Shown piece by piece: positions 16,864-26,016 of a stretch of DNA of 64,000 bases. This DNA is from CAVVTR01 sp963751245. GTDB taxonomy: Bacteria; Acidobacteriota; Thermoanaerobaculia; Thermoanaerobaculales; Thermoanaerobaculaceae. The notes beneath the pieces were generated by a model, which searched no databases, had not been told where the DNA came from, and worked only from the letters and a program-made list of their open reading frames with translations. Position numbers and translations under genes: made by a program. Position 1 is the first letter of the stretch. The number at the start of each line of letters is the position of its first letter. The stretch is taken from positions 248,001 to 312,000 of the forward strand of contig CAVVTR010000006.1 of assembly GCA_963751245.1 (NCBI GenBank), read 5' to 3'.

Positions 16864-18186
16864 GACCCTCTCCCTGGCCCGGGCGAGGGTGCCGGCGTCG
16901 CGCGCCTCCATGACCAGCCGGAGCAGCGGCTCCGTGTTCGAGGGGCGCACGTTGAACCACCAGTCGTCGTACTCCACGGTGATCCCGTCGATGGTGTCCA
17001 TCCGGCCATCGCCGAAGATCTCCCCGATCCGGCGGATCATCCCGTCCTTGTCCTCCACGTGGAAGTTGACCTCGCCGGTGCCCGCATAGCGCCGGAGAGG
17101 CTGGAGGAGGGCGCTCATCGAGGCTCCCGACCGCCGGAGCAGGTTCAGGACCTCGATGGTCGTGATCAGCGACGAGTCCGCGAAGTAGTTCTCCTTGTAG
17201 TAGAAGTGGCCCGCGAGCTCGCCACCGAAAGGGCTGTCCAGGCGCCGCATGGTGGCCTTCATGAACGAATGGCCCACCCGCTCCCTCACCGGCACGCCCC
17301 CCGCGGCCTCGATGGCCTCCCGGGTGGCCCAGGAGGAGCGCACGTCGTAGACGATGGGCGCTCCCGGGAAGCGCTCGAGGATCTGCCCCGCGAGCAGGGC
17401 CGTCACCAGATCGGCGCCGACGATGGCGCCGCCGTCGTCGACGAAGATGGCCCGGTCGGCATCGCCGTCGAAAGCCACGCCCAGCGAGCATCCGTGCTCC
17501 CGGACCGCCCGCTGGAGGTCGCGCATGTTCTCGGGCTTGAGCGGATTCGCCTCGTGGTTGGGGAAGGACCCGTCGAGGCCGAAGAACAGGGGCACCAGGT
17601 CGATGTCCAGGCTCTCGAGCAGACCCCGGTAGAGCGTCGCCATCCCGTTGGCCACGTCCACGGCCACCTTGAGCCGGGGCGTGCGCCGCCGCACGAAGCC
17701 GAGCACGTGCCCGGTGTACGCCGCGAAGATGTCCGCGTGCTCGATCCCCGCCCGCGGCTCCGCGTCGTGCGGCCCGCCCTCGCGGATCCGGGCCTCCAGC
17801 GCCCCGATCCCCGTCTCGCTGCTCACCGGGATCGCCGTGCGCCGCGACATCTTGAAGCCGTTGTACGCGGCCGGGTTGTGGCTGGCCGTCACCTGGATGC
17901 CCCCCGAGGTGCCCAGGTGCCCGATGGCGAAGTAGTTCATCGGCGTCGTCGCGAGCCCGATGTGCACGACCCCGAGCCCGCTGGTGCGCAGGCCGTCGCA
18001 CAGCGCCGCCGCCAGCTTGGGCGACGACGGGCGCATGTCGTGGCTCACGACCACGCGCTCGCCGCACGCGAGGTCCTCCTCCTCCAGGATCGTCCGGAAG
18101 TTGTACCCCACCTCGAACCCGAGCCTCTCGTCAACCTCGCCGGGGTACAGGCCCCGAATGTCGTACGCCTTGAACACGCCCGCCAT
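16834..18186 (-). CDS. Phosphomannomutase/phosphoglucomutase
   Basis: A 450-residue alpha-D-phosphohexomutase. The phosphoserine loop is TASHNPAAYNG, the metal-binding loop FDGDADRA, the sugar-binding loop GELAGHFYY and the phosphate-binding end VRPSNTEPLLRLV. It interconverts hexose-6- and hexose-1-phosphates for nucleotide sugars and polysaccharides. The start is ATG giving MAGVFKAYDIRG, with CGGAGG upstream. The frame continues about 350 bp further but without family similarity. Which sugar it prefers cannot be decided here. Confidence 0.93.
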   Translation of the reverse strand: MAGVFKAYDIRGLYPGEVDERLGFEVGYNFRTILEEEDLACGERVVVSHDMRPSSPKLAAALCDGLRTSGLGVVHIGLATTPMNYFAIGHLGTSGGIQVTASHNPAAYNGFKMSRRTAIPVSSETGIGALEARIREGGPHDAEPRAGIEHADIFAAYTGHVLGFVRRRTPRLKVAVDVANGMATLYRGLLESLDIDLVPLFFGLDGSFPNHEANPLKPENMRDLQRAVREHGCSLGVAFDGDADRAIFVDDGGAIVGADLVTALLAGQILERFPGAPIVYDVRSSWATREAIEAAGGVPVRERVGHSFMKATMRRLDSPFGGELAGHFYYKENYFADSSLITTIEVLNLLRRSGASMSALLQPLRRYAGTGEVNFHVEDKDGMIRRIGEIFGDGRMDTIDGITVEYDDWWFNVRPSNTEPLLRLVMEARDAGTLARARERVLAVLGTPEG

Positions 18187-18250
18187 GCCGACCTCCGTGC
18201 GGGCAGGATACCCCAAGCATCGACGGCCGCGCAGCGTGTAGACTCGTGCC

Positions 18251-19126
18251 ATGGTGGACGCAGGGCGGTCGCCCTCGTGGGCCTGGTTCGACGGACGGAT
18301 CATTCCGTTCAGCGAGGCCCGCGTCCCCATCGAGGACCGCGGGCTCCAGTTCGGCGAGAGCCTGTACGAGGTGGTGGCGGTAGTGGCGGGATCCGCATGG
18401 CGCCTCGAGGAGCACGTGGAGCGCATGGCCCTGTTCGCCAGCGAGATGCACCTGGCCGAGGGCCTGCCGTCCCTTGACGGGTGGCGGCGCATCATCGCCG
18501 AGCTCCACCGCCGGGAGCCGCACCGCACCGCCATCCTCTACGCCCAGCTCACGGGCGGGGCGGCACCCCGGCGGCACCTGCCCGTGGCGGGCCGCACCCC
18601 GCTCTTCTTCGCCTACCTCCAGGCGCATCGCTTCCCCATGCCCGCGGACGTCTCGCGGGGCATCGCCACGATCACACTGCCAGAGACGCGATGGGCGCGG
18701 TGCGACGTCAAGACCACCATGCTTCTGGCCTCCGTCCTCGCCAAGCGCGAGGCCGCCGACAACGCCGCCGAGGAGGCGATCTTCGTCGGCCAGGACGGCT
18801 ACGTGAACGAGGGTGCCTCGTCCACCGTGTTCGTCGTCCGCCAGCGGGCCGTCCTCACTCCCCCACCCTCCCGCCGCATCCTCGCCGGGGTCTCCTCCCA
18901 CGAGGTCCGGGAGGTCTGCGCGGCCCTCGGCATCGCCTTCGAGGAGCACTTCCTCACCCTCAGCGAGCTCAAGGCCGCGGACGAGGTCTTCCTCGCGTCG
19001 ACCACCGCGCTGCTGCAGCCGGTGGTCAGACTGGATGGCAGACCCGTGGGGACGGGGACGCCGGGGCCACTGACCCTGCAGCTCGCCTACCATTTCCAGC
19101 GGCGCTTCTGGGGACCTCTCGGCTGA
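18251..19126 (+). CDS. Class IV PLP aminotransferase (D-amino acid or branched-chain type)
   Basis: A 291-residue fold-type IV aminotransferase. The PLP lysine is Lys154 in CDVKTTMLLASV. The fingerprint NEGASSTVFVV and the RGLQFGESLYEVV start match D-alanine aminotransferase and 4-amino-4-deoxychorismate lyase relatives. The WARCDVKT context favours D-amino acid aminotransferase, which would supply D-Glu or D-Ala for the wall, but this is inference. A TAGACT box at 18239-18244 ends only six bases before the ATG, so the mRNA may be leaderless. Confidence 0.85.
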   Translation: MVDAGRSPSWAWFDGRIIPFSEARVPIEDRGLQFGESLYEVVAVVAGSAWRLEEHVERMALFASEMHLAEGLPSLDGWRRIIAELHRREPHRTAILYAQLTGGAAPRRHLPVAGRTPLFFAYLQAHRFPMPADVSRGIATITLPETRWARCDVKTTMLLASVLAKREAADNAAEEAIFVGQDGYVNEGASSTVFVVRQRAVLTPPPSRRILAGVSSHEVREVCAALGIAFEEHFLTLSELKAADEVFLASTTALLQPVVRLDGRPVGTGTPGPLTLQLAYHFQRRFWGPLG

Positions 19127-19147
19127 GCCGCCGCCCGCGGCCCCTGC

Positions 19148-19873
19148 TCAGGCGCCGACGCCGCCGTCGACCCGCAGCGTCGCCCCCGTGATGTAGGAGG
19201 CGGCCTCCGAGACCAGGAAGTGCACCACCTCCGCCACGTCCTCCGGCGCCCCGAAGCGCCCCAGGGGAACGTCTTCCAGAGCCCGCTGGCGGCGCTTGGC
19301 GGGCAGTGCCGCCAGCACGTCGGTCTCGATCCAGCCCGGGACCACCGTGTTGACGGTGATCCCGTACCGTCCGACCTCCCGCGCCAGCGCCCGGCCGAAC
19401 GCGATGACCCCCCCCTTCGCGGCGGCGTAGTTCGCCTGGCCGGGCTGGCCCAGCAGCGCGGTGAGGGAGCCCACGTTGACCACCCTCCCGCGCCCGGCCA
19501 GGACCATGGAGCGCAGGCAGCCCCGGGTGAGGCGGTAGGTGCCGTCGAGGGCGGCCCGCAGCACCGCGGACCACCTGCCTTCGTCCATGAGCAGGAAGTG
19601 ACCGTCGCGCAGCAGCGCGGCGTTGTTCACCAGGGCGTGGACGGTCTCTCCGGCGATCCCTTCGAGGAACGCGGCGACCGCCGTGGGGTCGGCGACGTCG
19701 CAGCGGTGGGCCACGGCCTCGCCGCCCGCTGCCGCCACCGCGCCGACGACATCGGCGGCGGCGTCGTCGCGCTCGAGGTAGAGGAAGTGGACGCGGTAGC
19801 CGGCGCGGGCGAGCCGCTCGACGACGGCCCTGCCGATCCCGCGGGACCCGCCGCTGACGACCGCCGTCAGCAC
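19148..19873 (-). CDS. fabG: SDR-family 3-oxoacyl-ACP reductase-like oxidoreductase
   Basis: A 241-residue short-chain dehydrogenase. It has the cofactor motif SGGSRGIG near the N-terminus, NNAALLRDG, the catalytic YAAAK (NYAAAKGGVIAF) and the C-terminal ITGATLRVDGG of FabG enzymes. Length fits FabG. The start is GTG giving VLTAVVSGGSRG, with GGGAGC upstream. No fatty-acid synthesis genes adjoin it, so its substrate may be a specialised beta-ketoacyl thioester. The symbol denotes the family only. Confidence 0.85.
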   Translation of the reverse strand: MLTAVVSGGSRGIGRAVVERLARAGYRVHFLYLERDDAAADVVGAVAAAGGEAVAHRCDVADPTAVAAFLEGIAGETVHALVNNAALLRDGHFLLMDEGRWSAVLRAALDGTYRLTRGCLRSMVLAGRGRVVNVGSLTALLGQPGQANYAAAKGGVIAFGRALAREVGRYGITVNTVVPGWIETDVLAALPAKRRQRALEDVPLGRFGAPEDVAEVVHFLVSEAASYITGATLRVDGGVGA

Positions 19874-19947
19874 CGCTCCCAGCTCCCGGGCTCTCCGCCC
19901 CGCTCCCTGCCACGTTCCCGTGTCATGCGCCGTTTTCGTCCCCCGTC

Positions 19948-20727
19948 TCAGAGCGTGGCCGTCAGCACGTCCGGACCGGCGGCCCGGACCTCCGGCGTGG
20001 TCACAGGGGGCGCCTCGATCCGGCGGCGCCACGCCTCCGTCCCCGGATCGCGCCGCAGGTCCCCCTCGTCCACCTTGAAGCGGCCCGCGGAGAACACGAT
20101 GTGCACCGTGTCCCGCAGGGGCCGGTAGTGGGACACGGCACCCTCGTAGATCACGCGCACGGGCACGTGGGCGAAGCTCAGCCCCAGCTTGCCCGCCCGC
20201 ACCAGGATCTCGGTGTCCACGGAGTAGCGCCGGCCCGTCAGTCCCATGCGTCGCAGCCCGCCCGCGGTCACCATCCGGAACCCGCACTGGGAGTCCTCGA
20301 CCGGAAAGCCGGTCATGAACTGCAGCGCGCGGCTCCCGATGTAGTTGGTCCAGAAGCGCCGGGGCGGAATAGCCCCGGGGTTCCACAGGCGCGTCCCGAG
20401 CACGAACTCCGCCTCCCGCGCCGCGGCGAGGAAGCCCGGCACGTCGTCGGCGTCGTGCTGGCCGTCGCCGTCGAGCATCACGACGTGGGTGTGCTCCTCG
20501 CCCAGGAGCACGGCCAGTCCCGACGAAACCGCCGCCCCCTTGCCCCGGTTCCTGTCGTGCACCACGACCCGCGCGCCGGCCCGGCGCGCCTCCTCAGCGG
20601 TTGCGTCGGTGGAGCCGTCGTCCACAACCAGCACCGAGCCGAGGTGCCGCCGGACGCCGGCTACCACCTCGCCGATCCGGCCCGCGCAGTTGAAGGCCGC
20701 AATGAGAGCCGTCGGAGCCAAGCCCAT
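19948..20727 (-). CDS. Family 2 glycosyltransferase (DPM1/GtrB-like)
   Basis: A 259-residue GT-A enzyme with ALIAAFNCAGRIGEVV, the nucleotide-binding VVDDGSTDAT, the DXD equivalent MLDGDGQHDADDVP and the acceptor region DSQCGFRM. These match the dolichol-phosphate mannosyltransferase and GtrB branch that loads sugar onto polyprenyl phosphate. No C-terminal membrane helices are present. An envelope role is likely. Confidence 0.86.
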   Translation of the reverse strand: MGLAPTALIAAFNCAGRIGEVVAGVRRHLGSVLVVDDGSTDATAEEARRAGARVVVHDRNRGKGAAVSSGLAVLLGEEHTHVVMLDGDGQHDADDVPGFLAAAREAEFVLGTRLWNPGAIPPRRFWTNYIGSRALQFMTGFPVEDSQCGFRMVTAGGLRRMGLTGRRYSVDTEILVRAGKLGLSFAHVPVRVIYEGAVSHYRPLRDTVHIVFSAGRFKVDEGDLRRDPGTEAWRRRIEAPPVTTPEVRAAGPDVLTATL

Positions 20728-20761
20728 GGGGGGGCAAGACTACCACCGGCTTCAGGCGCGC

Positions 20762-21943
20762 TCAAGACGGCTTCGGGCCCTCTCGGGGACGCATCGGGCC
20801 CTCGAAGAGGTCGTAACGCAGCAGGCGGCACTCGATGGGCCCGTTGAACAGCACGATCCGGCGCGAGGCGCGCAGCCCCACCTGCTTGGCCAGCCCTGGC
20901 TCCCCGACGAGGAGCCAGGCGGTGCAACCCTGCGCTCCGCGTTTGAGCGCATCCCCCATGGCCCGGTAGAGGACGCCCAGCTCCTCGGGCGCTCCCAGCC
21001 GGTGCCCGTAGGGAGGGTTCGTCACGAGGAGCCAGCCGGGGCCGGCCACCCGGAGGTCCGCAACGTCCCCCCTCTCGACGCGCAGGACGTCCGCGACCCC
21101 GGCGGCCTCCGCGTTACGCCGTGCGGCCGCCACCGCCCGAGGATCGGCGTCCCTCGCCACGACGGGCGCCGCCGGGTCGCGGCGCAGCGCGGCGGCCTCC
21201 TCCCGCGCCCGGCGGAACGCATCCTGCGACGCGAAGCGCCAGCGCTCGCACGCGAAGGCGCGACCCTTTCCCGGCGCGATCCCAGCGGCGATCAGGGCGG
21301 CCTCGATGGCGAGGGTGCCCGTACCGCACATTGGGTCGAGGAACGGCATCCCTCCGTCGTAACCGGCGAGGAGGAGCATCCCCGCAGCGAGGGTCTCCGC
21401 GAGGGGAGCCGGCCCCCCGCGCGGCCGGTAGCCCCGCCGGTTCAACGGCTCGCCGCTGCCGTCCAGCGCCACCTCTGCCGCGTCCTCCGACAGGTGCAGG
21501 TGGATCCGCACCTCGGGGTTCGACCGGTCCACCGACGGCCGCCGCCCCCGCCGCGCCCGCATCCGGTCCACCACGGCGTCCTTCACCACCAGGGCGGCGA
21601 AGCCCCCGCTCGCGAAGGCGGGGGTCCGCCCCGCCACCTCCACCATGAGGCTCTGCTCGGGGCTCAGCAGGTCCTCCCACGGCACCGCGGCACACAGCGC
21701 GTAGAGGTCGTCGCGCCCCGCCACGGGGCCCGCGGTGACGGCGAGCAGCACGCGCATCGCCGACCGGAGGTGGAGGTTCGCGTGCATCACGTCCTCCACG
21801 GTGCCGGCGAAGCGGACCACGCCGCGCCCGGTTTCGACGCCCTCCGCGGCGAACCGCCGCACCTCCCCGGCAAGCACCTCTTCGAGGCCCCTCGTACAGG
21901 TGGCGATGAGCTTTCCGGATCCGCGCGGCGGTCGTGGGTTCAC
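20762..21943 (-). CDS. THUMP-domain 23S rRNA (guanine-N2) methyltransferase, RlmL/RlmK-N-terminal type
   Basis: A 393-residue enzyme with an N-terminal THUMP-like RNA-binding region (GLEEVLAGEVRRFAAEGVE in outline) and a C-terminal Rossmann methyltransferase. The latter has DPMCGTGTLAIEAAL for SAM binding and the catalytic VTNPPYGHRLG motif typical of N2-guanine methylation. Length matches RlmL-type YpsC proteins without the RlmK fusion. The start is GTG. It is divergent from hemA across a 215-bp AT-richer gap. Confidence 0.9.
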   Translation of the reverse strand: MNPRPPRGSGKLIATCTRGLEEVLAGEVRRFAAEGVETGRGVVRFAGTVEDVMHANLHLRSAMRVLLAVTAGPVAGRDDLYALCAAVPWEDLLSPEQSLMVEVAGRTPAFASGGFAALVVKDAVVDRMRARRGRRPSVDRSNPEVRIHLHLSEDAAEVALDGSGEPLNRRGYRPRGGPAPLAETLAAGMLLLAGYDGGMPFLDPMCGTGTLAIEAALIAAGIAPGKGRAFACERWRFASQDAFRRAREEAAALRRDPAAPVVARDADPRAVAAARRNAEAAGVADVLRVERGDVADLRVAGPGWLLVTNPPYGHRLGAPEELGVLYRAMGDALKRGAQGCTAWLLVGEPGLAKQVGLRASRRIVLFNGPIECRLLRYDLFEGPMRPREGPKPS

Positions 21944-22158
21944 GGCGCCACGCTACAACGCCGCGCCCGGCCTGCCAAGCGCCGCCGGCTCGTGACCCCG
22001 CTCACACCCCGCCGCTCCTGAGAGAAAAGCGCTCGGAGTTGAGAGAGAATCGCGAAATGATGAAAGTGTGACAGTTTCTCCACGGTCTCGTTACGAAAAT
22101 CCTCTTCCCATATGACACTTCAAAACGCACACTATTCCAGGAAGAGAGGGAGTGGCGG
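21944..22158. promoter_or_regulatory. AT-richer intergenic region upstream of the heme operon
   Basis: 215 bp between the divergent methyltransferase gene and hemA. From 22020 on, base composition drops sharply in GC compared with flanking genes, as expected for a promoter. Loose candidates on the plus strand are GTGACA (near 22068) with TACGAA 18 bp later. A split inverted repeat (GAAAGTGT near 22062, ACACTTC near 22115) could be an operator. A GAGGGAG Shine-Dalgarno precedes the hemA ATG. No exact -10/-35 can be fixed. Confidence 0.4.
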
Positions 22159-23409
22159 ATGCGACGATTCGTTGTGCTGGGCTGTAACCACTCCGCGGCC
22201 AGTCTCGACGAGGTCGCCGGTGCCCGGATCCCCGAGGATATCCTGTCGGAAACCTTGGGGCAAATTCGTGAGAAGCTCGGCTTGAAGGAGCTCGTGTACC
22301 TGGCGACCTGCCACCGTACGGAGTGGTACATCCACTACGATGGCGAGCTCTGCCCGGGGCGCCTCACCATGGCGCTGGCGCCGCTCCTGAGCGTCCTCAC
22401 CGGCGGGCGCAGCCGCTTCCCGCAGGTGGAGCGCTGCGTGGCCCTGCAGGGAGACAAGGCCGCCCGGCACCTGTTCCGCGTCGTCTCGGCGCTGGACTCG
22501 CTGATGGTGGGCGAGACCCAGATCCTCGGCCAGGTCAAGGCCGCGTTCCGCAGCGCCGAGGATCTCGAGCTGGTGGGGCCGCTGCTGCACACGCTGTTCA
22601 CCCAGGCGTTCCGCACGGCAAAACGGATCCGTACGGAGACGACGCTGTCCCGCCGTCCGGTCTCCCTCGTGTCCCTCGCGGAGCGTCAGATCGGCAGGCG
22701 CCTGGCGAGCGACCCCGGGGCCGTCGCGGTCCTCGGCAGCGGGGAGATGGCGACGGTGGCCCTCGAGCTGATCCGCAAGCTCGATCCCGAGCGCCGTGTC
22801 GCCGTCTTCAACCGCACGCCGGAGCGGGGGGAGGCGATGGCGGCGCGATTCGACGCCACCTTCCAGCCCCTCTCCACCCTCCCCGAAGCCGGGCCGGAGC
22901 TCAGCGTCGTCATCGCCGCCACGTCGGCGAAGTCGCCGCTCGTCACGCAGGAGATCGCGGCGCGGATCGCGCCCGCCCTGCTCCTGGACCTCTCCCTCCC
23001 GGCCAACATCGCCCCGGAGTGCGCCCAGGTCGGGGGCATCGAGCTCGTGGACCAGAAGACCCTGCGCGCCGAGGCGGACGCCAACCGGCAGGCCCGGTCG
23101 GTGGAGGTCTCCAAGGCCGAGGCCATCCTCGAGGAGCAGCTTCACGAGCTCGCCTACGAGGTGATGGAGCATCAACTGTCCCCCGTCGCGCGGCGCCTGG
23201 TGGAAGCGTTCCGCGAAGTGGCCCGGGCCGAGCTGCAGCGCCTCTACCTCGAGGAGGAGGGCGCCATCAGCGGCAACGGGCACCTCGAAGCGGCCGTGGA
23301 ACGCATCTCGCAGCGCCTCGTCCGTCTCCCCATGAAGGGCCTCCGCGAGGTCGCCTGGATGCACTCCGCCGACGTGCTCAACACCTTTCTGGCAGCGGTG
23401 GATCGATGA
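22159..23409 (+). CDS. hemA: Glutamyl-tRNA reductase
   Basis: A 416-residue GluTR, first enzyme of the C5 pathway to 5-aminolevulinate. The nucleophilic cysteine is Cys51 in LATCHRTEWY. MVGETQILGQVK and the NADPH-binding VLGSGEMATVALE segment follow, then the C-terminal dimerisation helix region. Length is normal. It opens an operon of eight heme genes joined by short overlaps (ATGA with hemC). First-step control of the whole pathway is expected at its promoter. Confidence 0.96.
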   Translation: MRRFVVLGCNHSAASLDEVAGARIPEDILSETLGQIREKLGLKELVYLATCHRTEWYIHYDGELCPGRLTMALAPLLSVLTGGRSRFPQVERCVALQGDKAARHLFRVVSALDSLMVGETQILGQVKAAFRSAEDLELVGPLLHTLFTQAFRTAKRIRTETTLSRRPVSLVSLAERQIGRRLASDPGAVAVLGSGEMATVALELIRKLDPERRVAVFNRTPERGEAMAARFDATFQPLSTLPEAGPELSVVIAATSAKSPLVTQEIAARIAPALLLDLSLPANIAPECAQVGGIELVDQKTLRAEADANRQARSVEVSKAEAILEEQLHELAYEVMEHQLSPVARRLVEAFREVARAELQRLYLEEEGAISGNGHLEAAVERISQRLVRLPMKGLREVAWMHSADVLNTFLAAVDR

Positions 23410-24323
23410 GCGGCACGCTCCGGGTGGGAACGCGCGGCTCCGAGCTCGCGCTCTGGCAGGCGCGCCACGTCTCGACCCTCCTCGCGCACCACGCCACGGC
23501 CGTGGCGGAGCTTGTGATCGTGCATACGAGCGGCGACAAGGACCACTCACGCTCCCTTCACGAGCTCCCCGGCAGCGGGTTCTTCACCAAGGAGCTCCAG
23601 CGCTCCCTCCTCGACGGCCACGTCGACCTGGTCGTGCACTCCCTCAAGGACCTCCCCATCGAGGAGCCGGAGGGGCTTGCCCTGGCCGCGGTGCTCGACC
23701 GTGCCGACGTGCGGGACCTCCTCCTCGCGTCTCCGGAGGCTGCGGGCGACGGCCCCCTGGGACTGCGCCCCGGGGTGCGCCTGGGCACCTCCTCCCTGAG
23801 GCGCTCGGCCCAGGCGCTGGCAGCCCAGCCGGACATCAGGGTCCTGCCCCTCAGGGGCAACGTCCCGACGCGCATCGCCCGGCTGCGCGACGGACGCTTC
23901 GACGCCATCCTCCTCGCCAGCGCGGGAGTCGACCGTCTCGGCGTCGACCTCGAGGGGCTGGTGGCCCGGCGCCTCGACCTCGACCTCTTCCTTCCCGCTC
24001 CCGGACAGGGCGCCCTGGCTGTGGAGATCCGGTCGGACGACGCCGCCACCCGCGACGCGGTCTCCCAGCTCGACGATCCCGCCGTGGCCCAGGCGACACG
24101 CTGCGAGCGCGCGGTCCTCAAGGGCCTCGGCGGCGGATGCCACCTGCCCCTGGGCACGCACGCCACCTGGAGCGGCTCGGCGTTCGACCTCCGGGCCTCC
24201 TGGGGCGAGCTCGACAGCGAGGTCACCAGCGCGACGGTCAAGCGGGTCCGCGTGCACGGCGGGACGCCCGAGCAGGCCGCCGCCAACGCTCTCGCGGCCC
24301 TTCGCGATGGTGCCGGGGCGTGA
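23406..24323 (+). CDS. hemC: Porphobilinogen deaminase (hydroxymethylbilane synthase)
   Basis: A 305-residue HemC. It starts with the family RVGTRGSELALWQA, keeps HSLKDLP, TSSLRRSAQ and LRGNVPTRI, and has the dipyrromethane-cofactor cysteine at about residue 245 in GLGGGCHLPLG. It assembles four porphobilinogens into hydroxymethylbilane. The ATG overlaps the hemA stop and its own stop overlaps the hemD GTG. Confidence 0.96.
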   Translation: MSGTLRVGTRGSELALWQARHVSTLLAHHATAVAELVIVHTSGDKDHSRSLHELPGSGFFTKELQRSLLDGHVDLVVHSLKDLPIEEPEGLALAAVLDRADVRDLLLASPEAAGDGPLGLRPGVRLGTSSLRRSAQALAAQPDIRVLPLRGNVPTRIARLRDGRFDAILLASAGVDRLGVDLEGLVARRLDLDLFLPAPGQGALAVEIRSDDAATRDAVSQLDDPAVAQATRCERAVLKGLGGGCHLPLGTHATWSGSAFDLRASWGELDSEVTSATVKRVRVHGGTPEQAAANALAALRDGAGA

Positions 24324-25048
24324 CCTGCTGGGTCCTGCTGACCCGTGGCCCCGACCGGGCCGCTGAGCTCGCGGCGCCTCTGGGGGCCCTCGGCATCACG
24401 GTGGTCCCCTACCCGGTCCTGCGCGAGCGTCCGGTCACCGGGACAGAAGCGTGGGCCCGGGCCGCGGCCACCCTGGATGCGGTGCGCTGGGTCGTTCTCA
24501 CCAGCCCGAGGGCCGCAACGGCGTTCGCCGCGCTCGACACCGGCGCTTCCACCCGCCGCCGCGTCAACGCGCTGCCCGTCGCCGCGGTGGGCGAAGCCAC
24601 CGCGGAGGCGGCGCGGCGCCAGGGCTGGCGCGTGGAGCTGACCGGCGAGGCCGGCGCCGCCGACCTCGCGGCCCGCCTGGCGCTCCGTCTGGCGCCGGGC
24701 GACGCGGTCCTCCACCTGTGTGGGAGCGAGCACCGGCGCGAGCTCGGCGAGTCCCTCGCCGCGGCGGGCGTCGGCGTCGTCACCGTGCCCGTCTACGCCA
24801 TGGAGGAGGCGCACCCGGCCACGCTCCCCGAGCTGCCGGAGGGCGTCCCCGCCGCGGTGGTCCTCTCTTCCCCGCGCGCCACCACAGCCTACCTGGCGGC
24901 CACGGCGCGCCGCTTCGCCGCCGCGCCCCACCTGGCCTTCGGACCCACCACGGCACGGGCGGCCCGGGAGGCCGGCCTGTCCGTGGTCACCTTGCGTCGG
25001 CCCACACCAGAATGCATCGTGGAGGAGCTATGTCAGATCTGCTCGTGA
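24320..25048 (+). CDS. hemD: Uroporphyrinogen-III synthase
   Basis: A 242-residue HemD: two alpha/beta subdomains with the weakly conserved family motifs VVLTSPRAATAFA, LPVAAVGEATAEAARRQGW and VLSSPRATTAYL. It closes hydroxymethylbilane with D-ring inversion. The family diverges strongly, so the call rests on both these motifs and the position between hemC and hemB. The start is GTG in a GTGA overlap. It is a standalone HemD, not fused to a methyltransferase. Confidence 0.9.
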   Translation: MTCWVLLTRGPDRAAELAAPLGALGITVVPYPVLRERPVTGTEAWARAAATLDAVRWVVLTSPRAATAFAALDTGASTRRRVNALPVAAVGEATAEAARRQGWRVELTGEAGAADLAARLALRLAPGDAVLHLCGSEHRRELGESLAAAGVGVVTVPVYAMEEAHPATLPELPEGVPAAVVLSSPRATTAYLAATARRFAAAPHLAFGPTTARAAREAGLSVVTLRRPTPECIVEELCQICS

Positions 25049-26016
25049 GACCCCGCCGACTCCGCTTCCACCCCGCCGTCCGGGACATGGTGGCGGAGGC
25101 CCGCCTCGACCGCCGCATGCTCGTGATGCCGCACTTCGTGCTGCGCGACAAGGGCGCCGTACAGGAGATCGACGCCATGCCCGGGATCCGGCGCGAGGGC
25201 CTCGAGCCGCTCCTCGCCACCGTGGAGTCCGACCTCGCGCTCGGCATCCGCGCCGTGCTGCTGTTCGGCGTGCCCGAGGACGAGGAGCCCAAGCACCCCG
25301 ACGGCCGCAGCGCCTACGCCGACGACGCCCTCGTTCCCGGCGCGGTGGCGGCGCTCAAGAAGCGCTTCGGCGACGACCTCATCGTCATCACCGACGTCTG
25401 CCTGTGCGCCTACACCGACAGCGGCCACTGCGGCGTCATCGAGAACGGGCGCGTGGCCAACGACCCGTCCCTTGAGCACCTGGCGCGCATGGCCGTGGCC
25501 CACGCCGCCGCCGGCGCCGACGTGGTGGCGCCGTCGGACATGATGGACGGCCGCGTCCTCGCCATCCGCGAGGCCCTCGACGGCAGCGGGCTGGTCGACA
25601 CGCCGATCATGAGCTACTCGGTGAAGTACGCGTCGGCGTACTACGGACCGTTCCGGGAGGCCGCCCACTCGGCGCCGCAGTTCGGAGACCGGCGCTCCTA
25701 TCAGATGGACGCCCGCAACGCGCGTGAGGCCCTCACGGAGGCGGCGCTGGACCTGGAAGAGGGCGCGGACATCCTCATGGTGAAGCCGGGGCTCGCCTAC
25801 CTGGACGTGCTCCGCCTGCTCCGCGACAACTTCTCGCAGCCCCTCGCGGTGTACAACGTCTCCGGCGAGTACTCGATGGTGAAGGCCGCCGCCGAGCGGG
25901 GCTGGATCGACGAGCGCGCGGTGGTCATGGAAAACCTCCACGCCTTCCGGCGGGCCGGGGCGGACATCCTCATCACCTACCACTCGCGGCAGGCCGCCCG
26001 GGAGGGGTGGCTGTGA
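25030..26016 (+). CDS. hemB: Delta-aminolevulinic acid dehydratase (porphobilinogen synthase)
   Basis: A 328-residue HemB. The Schiff-base lysines are Lys199 (SYSVKYASAYYGPF) and Lys252 (MVKPGLAYLD). The segment DVCLCAYTDSGHCG retains the cysteines of the zinc-dependent enzymes. It condenses two 5-aminolevulinates to porphobilinogen. The ATG lies inside the last 19 bp of hemD with GGAGGAG directly upstream. Confidence 0.96.
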   Translation: MSDLLVRPRRLRFHPAVRDMVAEARLDRRMLVMPHFVLRDKGAVQEIDAMPGIRREGLEPLLATVESDLALGIRAVLLFGVPEDEEPKHPDGRSAYADDALVPGAVAALKKRFGDDLIVITDVCLCAYTDSGHCGVIENGRVANDPSLEHLARMAVAHAAAGADVVAPSDMMDGRVLAIREALDGSGLVDTPIMSYSVKYASAYYGPFREAAHSAPQFGDRRSYQMDARNAREALTEAALDLEEGADILMVKPGLAYLDVLRLLRDNFSQPLAVYNVSGEYSMVKAAAERGWIDERAVVMENLHAFRRAGADILITYHSRQAAREGWL